Shown here: positions 1 to 9,034 of the stretch, in pieces | Layout of the letters: every line of letters begins with the position of its first letter | Numbering within the stretch: position 1 is the stretch's first letter | Origin: Kordiimonadales bacterium | GTDB taxonomy: Bacteria > Pseudomonadota > Alphaproteobacteria > Sphingomonadales > Kordiimonadaceae | Reading direction: 5' to 3' | Length of the DNA stretch: 38,424 bases | Assembly (NCBI GenBank): GCA_002401685.1 | Contig: NVTU01000014.1 | Span: 28,839 to 67,262 of the forward strand | The notes under the pieces: model-generated | What the model was told of the DNA's origin: nothing | Database searches by the model: none | Seen by the model: only the letters and a program-made list of their open reading frames with translations | Made by a program: the position numbers and the translations under genes

Positions 1-362
1 GTGGTATCGCCGCCAGCCAGCTGAAGGCCGTACCGCGCCTGTGCTTCACCCAAACCTTTAGAAAAGCCTTCGAACCAATCCGTTGGCGTTTCTTTGGGTA
101 TGGCTAGGCCAACAAAATACTCAGTTGGCTTTGCGCCCTTTGCCGCTAAATCAGAAATATTTACTGAAAGCGCCTTGAAGGCTAAGTCAACGGGGTCCGA
201 ATTCGGCAAAAAATGGACGTCTTCAACCAGCATATCCTTACTGATTATCAAATCTTTTCCTGCAGGAGGCCGAATACAGGCGGCATCGTCAAGCAGCCCT
301 AGCCCCGAAGGCCCTGCGAGCGGAGCAAAATACCGGGCAATAAGATCAAACTCACCCGCCAT
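1..362 (-). CDS. thiL: Thiamine-monophosphate kinase, N-terminal part (cut by window edge)
   Basis: ThiL phosphorylates thiamine monophosphate to thiamine diphosphate with ATP in the cytoplasm. I translated the minus strand from the ATG at 362 and got 120 codons before the window ends, so the C-terminal two thirds are missing. The N-terminus begins MAGEFDLIARYFAPLAG and continues with GLLDDAACI and then ISKDMLVEDVHF, the acidic Mg-ATP binding stretches of the ThiL/PurM-like family. NISDLAAKGAKP and LQLAGGDT are also family hallmarks. The start lies 30 bases after the nusB stop, and nusB-thiL after ribH is the usual alphaproteobacterial order. Identity is secure. Activity cannot be judged from a fragment. 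Confidence 0.93.
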   Translation of the reverse strand, partial: MAGEFDLIARYFAPLAGPSGLGLLDDAACIRPPAGKDLIISKDMLVEDVHFLPNSDPVDLAFKALSVNISDLAAKGAKPTEYFVGLAIPKETPTDWFEGFSKGLGEAQARYGLQLAGGDT

Positions 363-392
363 AACCGTCCCTTTTTTCTAGAAGAATAGTCT

Positions 393-860
393 TTAAGAAC
401 GCAGGGTACGGGCCAGTTTGTCAAGCACACCGTTTACGAAGGAAGTTTCTGTCCGCTCGTAAAATGCATGAGCGACATCAAGATACTCATTAATGACAAC
501 CGCCGTTGGCACGTCAGGACGCGCTGCCAGCTCATAGGAGCCCGCACGGAAAATGGCCAAAACGATTAGCTCAAGGCGACCGATCACCCAATCACGGCTT
601 AGACACGGCGTAATAAGAGCATCCCATTCCTCGCGGCGTTCCCAGCCGCCAGCAGTGACATCTGCAAACAAAGTTGCGTCCGCATCAACAAACTGCTCAC
701 CGTCCACTTCAGCACCCAAGCGGTGCGCCGTGAATTCGGCTATTGTCGTTTTAACGTTTGGCTCTTCTGACGCAGCCAACTGGTAGAGCGCCTGAACAGC
801 CGCTAAGCGAGCTGCACTGCGAGGGCCTGCGGATTTAGTCTTCTTACCAGTCATGGTCAT
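393..860 (-). CDS. nusB: Transcription antitermination factor NusB
   Basis: NusB binds boxA RNA with NusE (ribosomal protein S10) and helps RNA polymerase read through rRNA operons. The 155-residue product has the normal length and the all-helical NusB pattern: AARLAAVQALYQL near the N-terminus (residues about 17-29), DWVIGRLELIVLAIFRAGSYEL in the middle, and the C-terminal VINEYLDVAHAFYERTETSFVNGVLDKLA signature. The ATG overlaps the ribH stop by one base (TAATG), so translation is probably coupled to lumazine synthase. Pairing of nusB with ribH is widespread in bacteria. Confidence 0.97.
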   Translation of the reverse strand: MTMTGKKTKSAGPRSAARLAAVQALYQLAASEEPNVKTTIAEFTAHRLGAEVDGEQFVDADATLFADVTAGGWERREEWDALITPCLSRDWVIGRLELIVLAIFRAGSYELAARPDVPTAVVINEYLDVAHAFYERTETSFVNGVLDKLARTLRS

Positions 861-1297
861 TACTTAGTTCCAAAATGTGTTTTTAACTGTATTACCGCCA
901 GCGCAGCAAGTGCCGCACCAGCGCCTTTGTTCATTTGATCGCGTTTCGCCCGCGCCCAAGCCTGATCCCAATTTTCAACAGTGAGAATTCCGTTCCCAAT
1001 AGCCAGATTATGGTTCAGCGCCAAGTCCTGTAACCCACGAGAGCTTTCATTACAAACTGTTTCGTAATGTGTCGTCTCACCGCGGATAACGCAGCCAAGC
1101 GCAACATAGCCGTCAAAATGAACAATTCCGTCCGCGGCCACCTTTATTGCGATCGGTAATTCAAGGGCACCGGGCACAGCCACGCGCTCCCAAGTGCCGC
1201 CAGCTTCTTCAATTGCTTCAATTGCACCAGCGGCTTGTTCGTCTGCAAGTTCGTTATAGAAGCGCGCCTCAGCTAGTAAGATATGGGGCTTCGACAT
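860..1297 (-). CDS. ribH: 6,7-dimethyl-8-ribityllumazine synthase
   Basis: Lumazine synthase condenses 5-amino-6-ribitylamino-uracil with 3,4-dihydroxy-2-butanone 4-phosphate, the penultimate step of riboflavin synthesis. The 145-residue protein shows PGALELPIAIK (substrate loop), then the VALGCVIRGETTHYETVCNE block with the catalytic His in the TTHYE element, then NGILTVEN and a C-terminal NKGAGAALAAL. Length is normal. An 89-base spacer separates it from the upstream ribBA, the largest gap inside the rib operon; I saw no clear hairpin or riboswitch there. The downstream nusB start overlaps its stop codon. Confidence 0.97.
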   Translation of the reverse strand: MSKPHILLAEARFYNELADEQAAGAIEAIEEAGGTWERVAVPGALELPIAIKVAADGIVHFDGYVALGCVIRGETTHYETVCNESSRGLQDLALNHNLAIGNGILTVENWDQAWARAKRDQMNKGAGAALAALAVIQLKTHFGTK

Positions 1298-1386
1298 GGG
1301 CTTTTCCTCGGACTGGTTGCTGACGGGCAGCGCTATAAACTCGTTGTTTTACAAAATTCGCATTCCTGAATTAGCAGGCTTACGTA

Positions 1387-2487
1387 TTAGGCTTTCGGGA
1401 TTTGACGCTGCTCCACAACATCAAGGCCGTACCCTTCAAGCCCAACAATGTGGCTCGGTGTATTAGAATACAGCACCATATGCTTTACGCCGAGGTCCCG
1501 CAGAATTTGCGCACCAACTCCGTATTCCTTCAAAGCACCAGACTTCTGCACATTACCGCCGTCTTTGATCGCGGCGGAAGGCCGCATCCCAATAAGGCCG
1601 GAGAATAGCACAACGACACCTTTGCCTTCGTCTTCAATCGCCTTCATCGCACGTGAAAGTTGGCCGCTTCGTGGATGATCCATCTCAAGCAAGTCCTCAA
1701 AAGGGTTGAGCGAGTGCATGCGCACATGAATAGGCTCGTCCTCATTGATATTGCCAAGTGCCAACGCAACAGTTTCCCGATTTTCGCCAACAGTTTTATA
1801 AACGGCTACACGCCACTCTTTTCCGCTCAAACGGCGGAAGGCAGTGTCGGAAATTCTTTCGACCAAATGATCATTCTTCAGTCTATAGGCGATCAAATCG
1901 CGGATCGTCGCCACATTCATCTTGTGCTCTTTAGCAAACTCAACCAAATCAGGTAGGCGCGCCATTGTGCCGTCTTCATTCATGATTTCACAAATAACAG
2001 CCGACGGGTTCAGGCCTGCAAGGCGCGAAATGTCAACTGCAGCCTCGGTATGCCCTGCCCTTACAAGCACGCCGCCATCGCGGGCAACAAGCGGAAACAC
2101 GTGACCAGGCGTTGCGATATCCGCACTACCCGCCTTCGGATCAATTGCCACCTCAATAGTCCGAGCTCTATCAGCCGCTGAAATGCCTGTGGTTACACCC
2201 TCACGTGCTTCAATTGATGTCGTGAAGGCGGTTTGGTGACGGCTTTGATTGTTTGTACTCATCAAATCGAGACCAAGTTCGCCAACGCGCTCTTGCGTGA
2301 GCGGCAAACAAATAAGGCCGCGGCCATGCTTGGCCATAAAATTCACTGCGTCTGGCGTTGCCATCTCCGCAGGAATGATAAGGTCGCCTTCATTTTCGCG
2401 GTCTTCGTCATCAACCAGAATGAATATTTTTCCGTTGCGGGCGTCTTCAATAACGTCCTCAATTGGGGAAAGGAAAGTGTGGGGCAA
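1387..2487 (-). CDS. ribBA: DHBP synthase fused to a degenerate GTP cyclohydrolase II-like domain (RibBA/RibBX type)
   Basis: Residues about 1-205 are 3,4-dihydroxy-2-butanone-4-phosphate synthase: the catalytic VDDEDRENEGD loop, MAKHGRGLICLPL and GHTEAAVDISRLAG are intact, so RibB activity is expected. The C-terminal half has the fold and ending of GTP cyclohydrolase II (YGVGAQILRDLGV, then GLEGYGLDVVEQ). However, where active enzymes have HVRVHSECLTGD followed by CDCG (three zinc-binding cysteines), this protein has HVRMHSLNPFEDLLEM and no cysteines. The second domain is therefore probably not a GTP cyclohydrolase. The start is TTG at 2487, six bases after AGGA; that ribosome site overlaps the ribE stop, so the two are coupled. 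A separate active ribA is expected elsewhere. Confidence 0.93.
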   Translation of the reverse strand: MPHTFLSPIEDVIEDARNGKIFILVDDEDRENEGDLIIPAEMATPDAVNFMAKHGRGLICLPLTQERVGELGLDLMSTNNQSRHQTAFTTSIEAREGVTTGISAADRARTIEVAIDPKAGSADIATPGHVFPLVARDGGVLVRAGHTEAAVDISRLAGLNPSAVICEIMNEDGTMARLPDLVEFAKEHKMNVATIRDLIAYRLKNDHLVERISDTAFRRLSGKEWRVAVYKTVGENRETVALALGNINEDEPIHVRMHSLNPFEDLLEMDHPRSGQLSRAMKAIEDEGKGVVVLFSGLIGMRPSAAIKDGGNVQKSGALKEYGVGAQILRDLGVKHMVLYSNTPSHIVGLEGYGLDVVEQRQIPKA

Positions 2488-2495
2488 AACTGTTC

Positions 2496-3095
2496 CTAGC
2501 TTTTATCTTGAAGACGCGCCACATAGCGCGCCAATACATCAAATTCTACGTTTACTTCGTCGCCAGCTTTCAAAGTGCGGAAACTGGTAACTTCCTGCGT
2601 GTGTGGGATGATATTAATGGAAAAGCGTGTGCCTTCCGTTAAGTCTTCCACCTTATTCACCGTTAGCGATGCACCATCGATGGTGACACTGCCTTTCTGG
2701 GCAATAAGTTTGCCCTGATCGGCGGGAATAAGGATCTGCAGCAGCATGCTGTCATCTACCGGATCAAAGCGCGCGACTTTACCGACGCAATCAACATGGC
2801 CAGACACAATATGCCCGCCAAGCTCGTCGCCAACCTTCAGCGCCCGTTCCAGATTGACAAGCGTTCCTGCTTGCCAGCCTGCGATGCTAGTAACACTGAT
2901 GCTTTCCCGCGACACATCAGCGGAAAACCAATCATTATCTTTATCGACAACCGTCAGACAGACGCCAGAACAAGCAATAGAAGCGCCAATCTCAATTGTC
3001 GTCGTATCATAAGTGGTTTCGAAAGCAATACGGACGTCGCCATTGCCTTCAACTGACCGTACGGTCGCTACATCTGTGATTATACCTGTAAACAT
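2496..3095 (-). CDS. ribE: Riboflavin synthase, alpha subunit type
   Basis: Riboflavin synthase dismutates two 6,7-dimethyl-8-ribityllumazine molecules into riboflavin and the pyrimidine that is recycled. The 199-residue protein begins with the family hallmark MFTGIITDVATV and contains two tandem lumazine-binding barrels. The first carries IACSGVCLTVVDKD, and the second repeats the pattern as KGSVTIDGASLTVNKVED. GHIVSGHVDCVGKV lies at the domain border. It sits between ribD (9-base gap) and ribBA (8-base gap) in one operon. Confidence 0.97.
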   Translation of the reverse strand: MFTGIITDVATVRSVEGNGDVRIAFETTYDTTTIEIGASIACSGVCLTVVDKDNDWFSADVSRESISVTSIAGWQAGTLVNLERALKVGDELGGHIVSGHVDCVGKVARFDPVDDSMLLQILIPADQGKLIAQKGSVTIDGASLTVNKVEDLTEGTRFSINIIPHTQEVTSFRTLKAGDEVNVEFDVLARYVARLQDKS

Positions 3096-3104
3096 GCGCC
3101 TGAA

Positions 3105-4196
3105 TTACTCCGCATTAACGTAGGTTGCAAGCAAATCCGCGCCTATTTTGCGGGAGCTCTTGAGCGTAAAGTGGGGCGCACCCCCTAAGCTGGCAAGGCC
3201 AAAGGCCGCAATAGCGGGCAAGCCGTCGCCGCCAATCGCTTTTCCTGCCGTAAAACACACCAGTTCATCCGCCATTTTTGCAGCCAAAAACGATGCGTGT
3301 AGCTGGCCACCGCCCTCAACCAAAACCCTTGTGATGCTAAGTTTAGCCATGACTGAAGCCACTTCTGCTAAATCGCGTGTGTCTGCGACATCGACTATGC
3401 TGACACCCAGCGCCTGTAGTCCAATACGTTTCTCAGTTTTTCCCGCCGCTTTGTTACAAATAACGGTCGTAGGCTGCGATCTAGCTGTTTGCACTAACTT
3501 CGAACCAATCTCTATCCTCAGCTCGCTATCTAGCACCAACCGGTGTGGCGATGAATTTCCTAGCCCTTCCACCCGGCATGTAAGCGAAGGATCGTCAAGC
3601 AGGGCTGTATTCGCGCCGATCAGTATTGCATCATGGCTGGCCCGCAACAAATGGCCGTAGGAGCGCGCAGGCGAGCCAGTGATCCATTTACTCTCGCCCG
3701 ACTTGGTTGCGATCCTACCGTCTAAACTTGCAGCCAGTTTCAAAGTAAAATGAGGACGAGCCGCCGTAACGCTTTTGAAAAAGCCGTCATTGAGTAATAC
3801 TGCCTGCTCCGCCATTACGTTTTCTAGGACGTCGATGCCTGCGTCTCGCAACAATGCGAGACCTTTTCCCGAGACACGGCTATCGGGATCTGAAGTAGCA
3901 GAGATAACTTTGACAATACCGGCGTCTATAAGGGCTTCAGCACATGGCGGCGTTTTACCGTGATGTGCGCAAGGTTCCAGCGTTACGTAGGCTATTGCCC
4001 CCTTAGCGTTAGCTCCTGCCTGCGTTAACGCCACCGTTTCCGCGTGCGGGCGACCGCCCGGTTGTGTCCAACCACGACCAACTACTTTGCGATCCTTAAC
4101 GATAAGGCACCCAACCGCAGGGTTAGGTGCCACATTGCCAAGCCCTCGCCTAGCAAGGCCAAGTGCTGCTTTCATCCATCGTTGGTGCTCTGACAC
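3105..4196 (-). CDS. ribD: Bifunctional diaminohydroxyphosphoribosylaminopyrimidine deaminase / 5-amino-6-(5-phosphoribosylamino)uracil reductase
   Basis: RibD performs the second and third steps of riboflavin synthesis. The N-terminal cytidine-deaminase-like domain has the zinc site: PHAETVAL (His-Ala-Glu) and EPCAHHGKTPPCAEAL (the two Cys ligands). The C-terminal reductase domain starts near residue 150 with FTLKLAASLDGRIAT, followed by GANTALLDDPSLTCR and LVEGGGQLHASFL. At 363 residues the length is typical. The start is GTG at 4196, eight bases after AGGGAA. It is 30 bases downstream of nrdR, so nrdR and the rib genes probably share a transcript. Confidence 0.97.
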   Translation of the reverse strand: MSEHQRWMKAALGLARRGLGNVAPNPAVGCLIVKDRKVVGRGWTQPGGRPHAETVALTQAGANAKGAIAYVTLEPCAHHGKTPPCAEALIDAGIVKVISATSDPDSRVSGKGLALLRDAGIDVLENVMAEQAVLLNDGFFKSVTAARPHFTLKLAASLDGRIATKSGESKWITGSPARSYGHLLRASHDAILIGANTALLDDPSLTCRVEGLGNSSPHRLVLDSELRIEIGSKLVQTARSQPTTVICNKAAGKTEKRIGLQALGVSIVDVADTRDLAEVASVMAKLSITRVLVEGGGQLHASFLAAKMADELVCFTAGKAIGGDGLPAIAAFGLASLGGAPHFTLKSSRKIGADLLATYVNAE

Positions 4197-4226
4197 AGCG
4201 TCAGTTCCCTACCTTGTTACCCACCA

Positions 4227-4700
4227 CTAGTTATCGTGATAGTCTTCTTCGGTACCGCTGAGATTACCCAGAAACTTCTCGAAATCAGAGGCTTCACGGA
4301 AATTCCTGTAAACCGACGCATAGCGCACATAGGCAACCTGATCGAGGCTCTCAAGCCCTTCCATCATCAAACGACCAATCTGATCCGACTCGATATCGCT
4401 TTCGCCCATCGATTCGAGTCTACGCACAATACCATTGATCATACGCTCAACACGTTCTGGCTCTACAGGGCGTTTGCGCAAAGCTATATCCAAAGACCGC
4501 TCAAGCTTATTCCGTTCGAACGGGACGCGCCTTCCTGATTTCTTCAATACTGTAAGCTCGCGCAACTGCACCCGCTCAAAGGTGGTGAAACGAGCGCCGC
4601 ATGCCGGGCAATAACGCCGCCTGCGAATAGCCGACTTATCATCAGTTGGCCTAGAATCTTTAACTTGAGTATCTTCGTTTTGACAAAACGGACAGCGCAT
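4227..4700 (-). CDS. nrdR: Transcriptional repressor NrdR
   Basis: NrdR represses ribonucleotide reductase genes in response to ATP/dATP. The 157-residue protein has the N-terminal zinc ribbon (MRCPFC with Cys3 and Cys6, and CPACG with the second pair), the [18 protein letters not shown] linker, and then the ATP-cone domain that starts at [20 protein letters not shown]. The acidic C-terminal tail is normal. Location between glyA and ribD is conserved in alphaproteobacteria. I did not find NrdR boxes in the window, and no nrd gene is present here, so its targets are elsewhere. Confidence 0.97.
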   Translation of the reverse strand: MRCPFCQNEDTQVKDSRPTDDKSAIRRRRYCPACGARFTTFERVQLRELTVLKKSGRRVPFERNKLERSLDIALRKRPVEPERVERMINGIVRRLESMGESDIESDQIGRLMMEGLESLDQVAYVRYASVYRNFREASDFEKFLGNLSGTEEDYHDN

Positions 4701-4788
4701 ACCGCCTATACTCCCCCGAATTAGTTACATTAGTTTACACACATAAACGCAGCCCCCAACAGACTGCGCCATTTCGACCTTAGCCTAC

Positions 4789-6072
4789 TTACCCATAAAT
4801 TGGGAAGCGTTCACATAGATCAGCTACTTTACGACGTGCTTCTTCCTCCGCCGCATCATTATCTTCTGGGTTTGAGGCCAGACCGTCAAGCACATCTGTA
4901 ATCATATCAGCAATTAGAATGAAATCTTCTTTGCCAAAGCCGCGTGTCGTGCCTGCAGGCGTACCAAGGCGAATACCGGAGGTAATGAAAGGCTTTTCCG
5001 GATCAAACGGCACACCGTTCTTATTACAAGTCATCAAAGCACGTTCTAGTGCTTCGTCAGCCGCCTTGCCTGTAAGCCCTTTTGGCCGCAGATCAACCAG
5101 CACAACATGGGTATCCGTACCACCCGACACGATGTCAAAGCCGTTCTCTTTCAAACGGTCAGCCAAAGCCTTGGCATTTTCGATCACTTGTTTTGCATAT
5201 ATTTTAAAATCGGGACGCAGTGCCTCACCAAAAGCGACCGCTTTCGACGCGATCACATGCATCAAAGGACCGCCTTGCAAGCCAGGGAAAACTGCAGAGT
5301 TAATTTTCTTGGCAATGGCCTCATCATTCGTAAGCACCATGCCTCCGCGTGGTCCCCGCAGTGTTTTGTGCGTTGTCGTCGTGACAACATCGGCAAATTC
5401 AAGTGGATTAGGATGCTCACCGCCAGCAACAAGGCCTGCAAAATGCGCCATATCAACCATGAAAATCGCGCCAACTTTATCTGCAATTTCGCGAAAGCGT
5501 TTGAAATCAATGATCCGTGGGTAGGCAGAGCCACCAGCAATAATCATTTTAGGCTGATGCTCTTCAGCAAGGGCCGCTACTTCATCAAAATCTATCAATG
5601 CGTCTTTTTTGCTTACGCCGTATTGAATAGCATTAAACCATTTACCGGAAAGAGCAGGCTTTGCTCCGTGCGTCAGGTGTCCACCGGCATCGAGAGACAT
5701 TCCTAAAATCGTATCGCCCGGCTTCACAAGCGCAAGCATAACAGCGCCGTTGGCTTGCGCACCAGAGTGAGGCTGCACATTCACAAAACCGGCACCAAAA
5801 AGCTCTTTCGCCCTGTCAATCGCCAACATTTCAGCGATATCCACATGATGGCAGCCCTGATAATAACGGCGCCCAGGATATCCTTCGGCATATTTATTGG
5901 TTAACACAGAGCCCTGCGCCTCAATAACCGCCTTACTGACAATGTTCTCGGAGGCAATCAGCTCAATCTGGTTCTGCTGACGCTTAAGCTCACCGTCAAG
6001 CGTTGCCAAAAGTTCTGGATCAGTATCCGCCAAACCAGAAGTGAAATAGCCGTCGTGTGTAAAATTGCTCAT
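4789..6072 (-). CDS. glyA: Serine hydroxymethyltransferase
   Basis: GlyA is the cytoplasmic PLP enzyme that interconverts serine and glycine while charging tetrahydrofolate with a one-carbon unit. The sequence shows [45 protein letters not shown] and the PLP-lysine motif [15 protein letters not shown] prefer the ATG at 6072 (427 residues, [10 protein letters not shown]) over an in-frame TTG three codons upstream. An AGGG ribosome site lies nine bases before the ATG, whereas the TTG would sit inside that spacing. Downstream, an 88-base gap leads to nrdR. Confidence 0.97.
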   Translation of the reverse strand: MSNFTHDGYFTSGLADTDPELLATLDGELKRQQNQIELIASENIVSKAVIEAQGSVLTNKYAEGYPGRRYYQGCHHVDIAEMLAIDRAKELFGAGFVNVQPHSGAQANGAVMLALVKPGDTILGMSLDAGGHLTHGAKPALSGKWFNAIQYGVSKKDALIDFDEVAALAEEHQPKMIIAGGSAYPRIIDFKRFREIADKVGAIFMVDMAHFAGLVAGGEHPNPLEFADVVTTTTHKTLRGPRGGMVLTNDEAIAKKINSAVFPGLQGGPLMHVIASKAVAFGEALRPDFKIYAKQVIENAKALADRLKENGFDIVSGGTDTHVVLVDLRPKGLTGKAADEALERALMTCNKNGVPFDPEKPFITSGIRLGTPAGTTRGFGKEDFILIADMITDVLDGLASNPEDNDAAEEEARRKVADLCERFPIYG

Positions 6073-6128
6073 GGCATACAACCCTAATTAACAAAGATAG
6101 TTAGTACTTAGCCTCCCAGACTTGGAGA

Positions 6129-6563
6129 CTAGCTCATTTTCTCTACGCGTTTTTGGTGACGCCCACCTTCAAATTCAGTCGATAGAAAAGCGTCTACGCA
6201 GTCGTAGGCTGTTTCAATCCCAATCAGACGGGCACCCAAAGCGATCACATTTGCGTCGTTATGGCGTCGAGCAAGCTTTGCAGCCAAGCCGTTCTGCACA
6301 AGCGCCGCCCGAACTGCAACGTTTCGGTTTGCAGCGATTGAAATGCCAATACCGGAGCCACAAACCAATACGCCACGAGTGGCTTTACCTGAAGCAATAG
6401 CATCCCCCATTGCTGCACCGAAATCCGGGTAGTCCACAGATGCAGGACCGTCAGTCCCAAGATCAAGAATTGTATGATTCTCCGCTATCAGCCACGCTTT
6501 AATCGCCTCTTTCAAGTCATATCCAGCATGGTCGCTGGCAAGCGCAATTACCGTATCGGTCAT
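6129..6563 (-). CDS. rpiB: Ribose 5-phosphate isomerase B
   Basis: RpiB interconverts ribose 5-phosphate and ribulose 5-phosphate in the pentose phosphate pathway, which feeds the riboflavin and nucleotide genes nearby. The 144-residue protein begins with VIALASDHAGYDLKE and contains the active-site VLVCGSGIGISIAANR (Cys as catalytic base), then RHNDANVIALGARLIG. The DHAGYDLK and CGSGIG signatures distinguish it from the LacA/LacB isomerases less certainly, but the partnership with glyA in alphaproteobacteria supports rpiB. It is divergent from the mucR-like gene. Confidence 0.95.
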   Translation of the reverse strand: MTDTVIALASDHAGYDLKEAIKAWLIAENHTILDLGTDGPASVDYPDFGAAMGDAIASGKATRGVLVCGSGIGISIAANRNVAVRAALVQNGLAAKLARRHNDANVIALGARLIGIETAYDCVDAFLSTEFEGGRHQKRVEKMS

Positions 6564-6837
6564 GAAATCAATCCTTCAGCCTAGTGGTACACACAAGGGG
6601 CCCTGTACATATGTGCGCGGTAAATATCACAGATATAGACATAACCCAAGAGAAGCTTCGAAATATGGTATGCATCAAATAAATCGTTGAAATGAATACA
6701 AGTAATACTTGAGCAAAAACTTAGTTAACGCTTTATTAACTAAATAAAAAACAAAATAGACCCATTCGACCTTGTATTCATAAATGAAATGCGGCAATAA
6801 CGAATAAATACATGCACTAAATAAGAGAGATAATTTA
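6564..6837. promoter_or_regulatory. AT-rich divergent intergenic region between rpiB and the mucR-like gene
   Basis: This 274-base gap separates two divergent starts and must hold promoters for both. The half next to mucR (about 6655-6837) is strongly A/T-rich with many TpA steps and runs of A or T, in contrast to the flanking coding DNA. MucR/Ros proteins are known to bind AT-rich DNA and to repress their own genes, so autoregulation is a reasonable inference. A GAGAGA element precedes the mucR ATG as a ribosome site. No individual promoter boxes were convincing. Confidence 0.4.
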
Positions 6838-7248
6838 ATGCCCGACAACTCGATTGACTTACCACCAACTACAGACATGCTTGGTCTTACAGCAGATATA
6901 GTTGCAGCGTACGTCAGTAATAATTCAGTTACTTCTGACGAGCTGCCGGATGTTATTAAAACGGTTTACACCACGTTAGACCACCTGCAGGGCACTCGTG
7001 CGCTGGCTGGAGCGCTCAAACCCGCGGTACCGATCAAAAAATCATACAACGCCGACTATATAATTTGTTTGGAAGACGGTAAAAAGCTAAAGATGCTGAA
7101 AAGATATCTACGGTCCCATTTCAAAATGTCGCCTGAAGAATATCGCGCGAAGTGGAACTTGCCTGCTGATTATCCTATGGTAGCACCGAGTTACGCAGCT
7201 AAACGATCTGCGTTTGCAAAAGAAATAGGCCTCGGAAAAAAGCGTTAA
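6838..7248 (+). CDS. mucR: Ros/MucR-family transcriptional regulator lacking most zinc ligands
   Basis: The 136-residue protein aligns with MucR/Ros across its length: an N-terminal oligomerisation region (LTADIVAAYVSNNSV, residues about 17-31), then KPAVPIKKSYNADYIICLEDGKK, the DNA-binding core, and the conserved tail PEEYRAKWNLPADYPMVAPSYA. Classical Ros coordinates zinc through Cys-x2-Cys and two His. Here the first Cys is kept, but the second is Asp (CLED), the first His is Tyr (KRYL), and the last ligand position is Phe (SHF). It should fold without zinc, as described for some Mesorhizobium homologues. These regulators control exopolysaccharide, motility and cell-cycle genes, so a link to the EPS locus 13 kb away is plausible but unproven. 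Confidence 0.93.
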   Translation: MPDNSIDLPPTTDMLGLTADIVAAYVSNNSVTSDELPDVIKTVYTTLDHLQGTRALAGALKPAVPIKKSYNADYIICLEDGKKLKMLKRYLRSHFKMSPEEYRAKWNLPADYPMVAPSYAAKRSAFAKEIGLGKKR

Positions 7249-7413
7249 CAGGTAAGAGCGTCGAAAATCTATTTTAGCGCACCGAATAATGCTTCAACGC
7301 AATTTACACACAATGTTTCTTTGAAAAACGGAAACTGATTTGCATTTTGCCGTACAAATATCAGTGATTTTTGACTGAACCGCAAACCGAAGTCCTATTT
7401 ACTCCCAACTCGA

Positions 7414-7632
7414 CTAGATAGTTATCCCTCTTTTTCTCGCCTGAACACCCGCCGCTTCATTTTCCATAACCCGACGCAGCTTATTTACTGCTATGCGCTC
7501 TAGTGTAGCTTTGCTGGCCTTTGGGTCACCCACAATGCAGACCTCACGACCTGTTCGTTCACAGATAGCGGACACTTTTACGGAGTTACCGATTTTTAAA
7601 AATTCTATATAGATACGGTCTTGTTGGGGCAT
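7414..7632 (-). CDS. Small conserved protein downstream of hemA (DUF6898-like)
   Basis: This is a 72-residue basic protein starting MPQQDRIYIEFLKIGNSVKVSA and ending in a Lys/Arg-rich tail. The N-terminal half reads as short alternating strands (YIEF, SVKVSAI, EVCIVG) and the C-terminal half as a helix (LERIAVNKLRRVME). It resembles short alphaproteobacterial proteins annotated as DUF6898, but I cannot confirm this without a search. The ATG at 7632 lies seven bases after the hemA stop; a TTG 12 codons further upstream would overlap hemA and is less likely. The spacing suggests translation coupled to hemA. Function unknown. Confidence 0.75.
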   Translation of the reverse strand: MPQQDRIYIEFLKIGNSVKVSAICERTGREVCIVGDPKASKATLERIAVNKLRRVMENEAAGVQARKRGITI

Positions 7633-7639
7633 TAGGCGA

Positions 7640-8860
7640 TTATACAGCAATTGCCCTAGATATTCCAAGACGTTTCCACACTTCCTTAAGAGCTTCGATC
7701 AGCGCATGCATCGCGGCGTCATCATGAAGTGGGCCTGGCGTGAAGCGCAGGCGTTCAGTTCCGCGCGGGACAGTCGGGTAATTAATAGGCTGAACATAAA
7801 TACCATATTCGTTCAATAAGATATCCGACACGTCTTTACATAAAACGGGGTCACCGATGAAAAGTGGTACAATATGGCTAACAGATTCCATAACAGGAAG
7901 GTCAGCGTCCCTCATGGCCTGTTTTAAGAGCGCAGCGCGTATCTTCTGCCCATCACGTTCTTCAGCACTTGCTTTCAGATGCTGAATACTGGCCAACGCG
8001 CCTGCCGCCAAAACTGGGCTCAGTGCCGTTGTGAAGATAAACCCTGAGGCAAAGCTACGCACAACATCAATGATTGCTGTTGAAGAAGCAATATAGCCGC
8101 CCATCACACCGAACGCCTTGCCAAGCGTCCCCTCAATGATAGTAACCCGGTCTGCAACACCGTCGCGCTCAGCAATGCCACCGCCGCGAGGGCCATACAT
8201 ACCAACTGCATGAACCTCATCCAGATACGTCATCGCGCCGTAACGGTCCGCTAAATCACAGATTTTTCCAATTGGCGCAATATCGCCATCCATTGAATAT
8301 ACAGATTCGAATGCGATAATTTTCGGCGCGTCCGGGTCAGCAGCTTCCAGCAACTCCTCAAGATGCGCCAAATCATTGTGCCTAAACACATGCTTCGCGG
8401 CACCGCTATTGCGAATACCTTGAATCATAGACGCATGGTTCAATTCGTCTGAAAAGAAAATGCAGTTCGGAAGCATTTTTGAAATGGTGGAAAGCGTGGC
8501 TTCATTCGATATATAGCCCGAAGTGAAAAGCAGCGCCCCTTCTTTATCATGCAAATCCGCGAGCTCACGCTCCAGCAGGACATGGTAATGATTGGTACCT
8601 GAAATGTTTCGTGTGCCACCAGCGCCTGCGCCTGTCTCGTCAAGCGCCTTGTGCATCGCACCAACCACTTTAGGATGCTGCCCCATACCTAAGTAGTCGT
8701 TTGAGCACCACACTGTGATCGCACGCGCATTATCGCCCGCGTCATAGCGTTGAGCGCGGGGGAAATTCCCACGCTCGCGTGAAATATCAGCAAATACTCG
8801 ATACCGGCCTTCTTCCCGAATTACGTCGATGGCGTCGGCAAAGATTTTTTCGTAGTCCAT
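7640..8860 (-). CDS. hemA: 5-aminolevulinate synthase
   Basis: ALAS condenses succinyl-CoA and glycine to 5-aminolevulinate, the committed step of haem synthesis in alphaproteobacteria. The 406-residue protein has the family blocks [56 protein letters not shown] and the PLP-lysine motif [14 protein letters not shown], followed by [13 protein letters not shown] near the C-terminus. A ribosome site AGGA lies six bases before the ATG. The next gene in the same direction is a small basic protein. hemB, the following pathway step, is 0.9 kb away beyond the marR-like gene, making a haem-synthesis neighbourhood. Confidence 0.98.
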   Translation of the reverse strand: MDYEKIFADAIDVIREEGRYRVFADISRERGNFPRAQRYDAGDNARAITVWCSNDYLGMGQHPKVVGAMHKALDETGAGAGGTRNISGTNHYHVLLERELADLHDKEGALLFTSGYISNEATLSTISKMLPNCIFFSDELNHASMIQGIRNSGAAKHVFRHNDLAHLEELLEAADPDAPKIIAFESVYSMDGDIAPIGKICDLADRYGAMTYLDEVHAVGMYGPRGGGIAERDGVADRVTIIEGTLGKAFGVMGGYIASSTAIIDVVRSFASGFIFTTALSPVLAAGALASIQHLKASAEERDGQKIRAALLKQAMRDADLPVMESVSHIVPLFIGDPVLCKDVSDILLNEYGIYVQPINYPTVPRGTERLRFTPGPLHDDAAMHALIEALKEVWKRLGISRAIAV

Positions 8861-9034
8861 TTCAAATCCTGTTTCGATATCGCTTGGCCGTTACCTATGT
8901 CAGTTCCATAAGCAATGCAATATAAGCTTCAATAGAAGCGTATACCCACCATAAGATACACTTTCTCCGACTAACCAATCAATTAACCCGATACTGGACG
9001 ATTAGACCCAAAAAATAGGCAGAAACGCAGTATC

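Noticed and set aside
1298-1386. Possible FMN riboswitch in the rib operon spacer
   Set aside because: The 89 bases lack the conserved FMN-element blocks and are too short; other rib junctions are under 35 bases.
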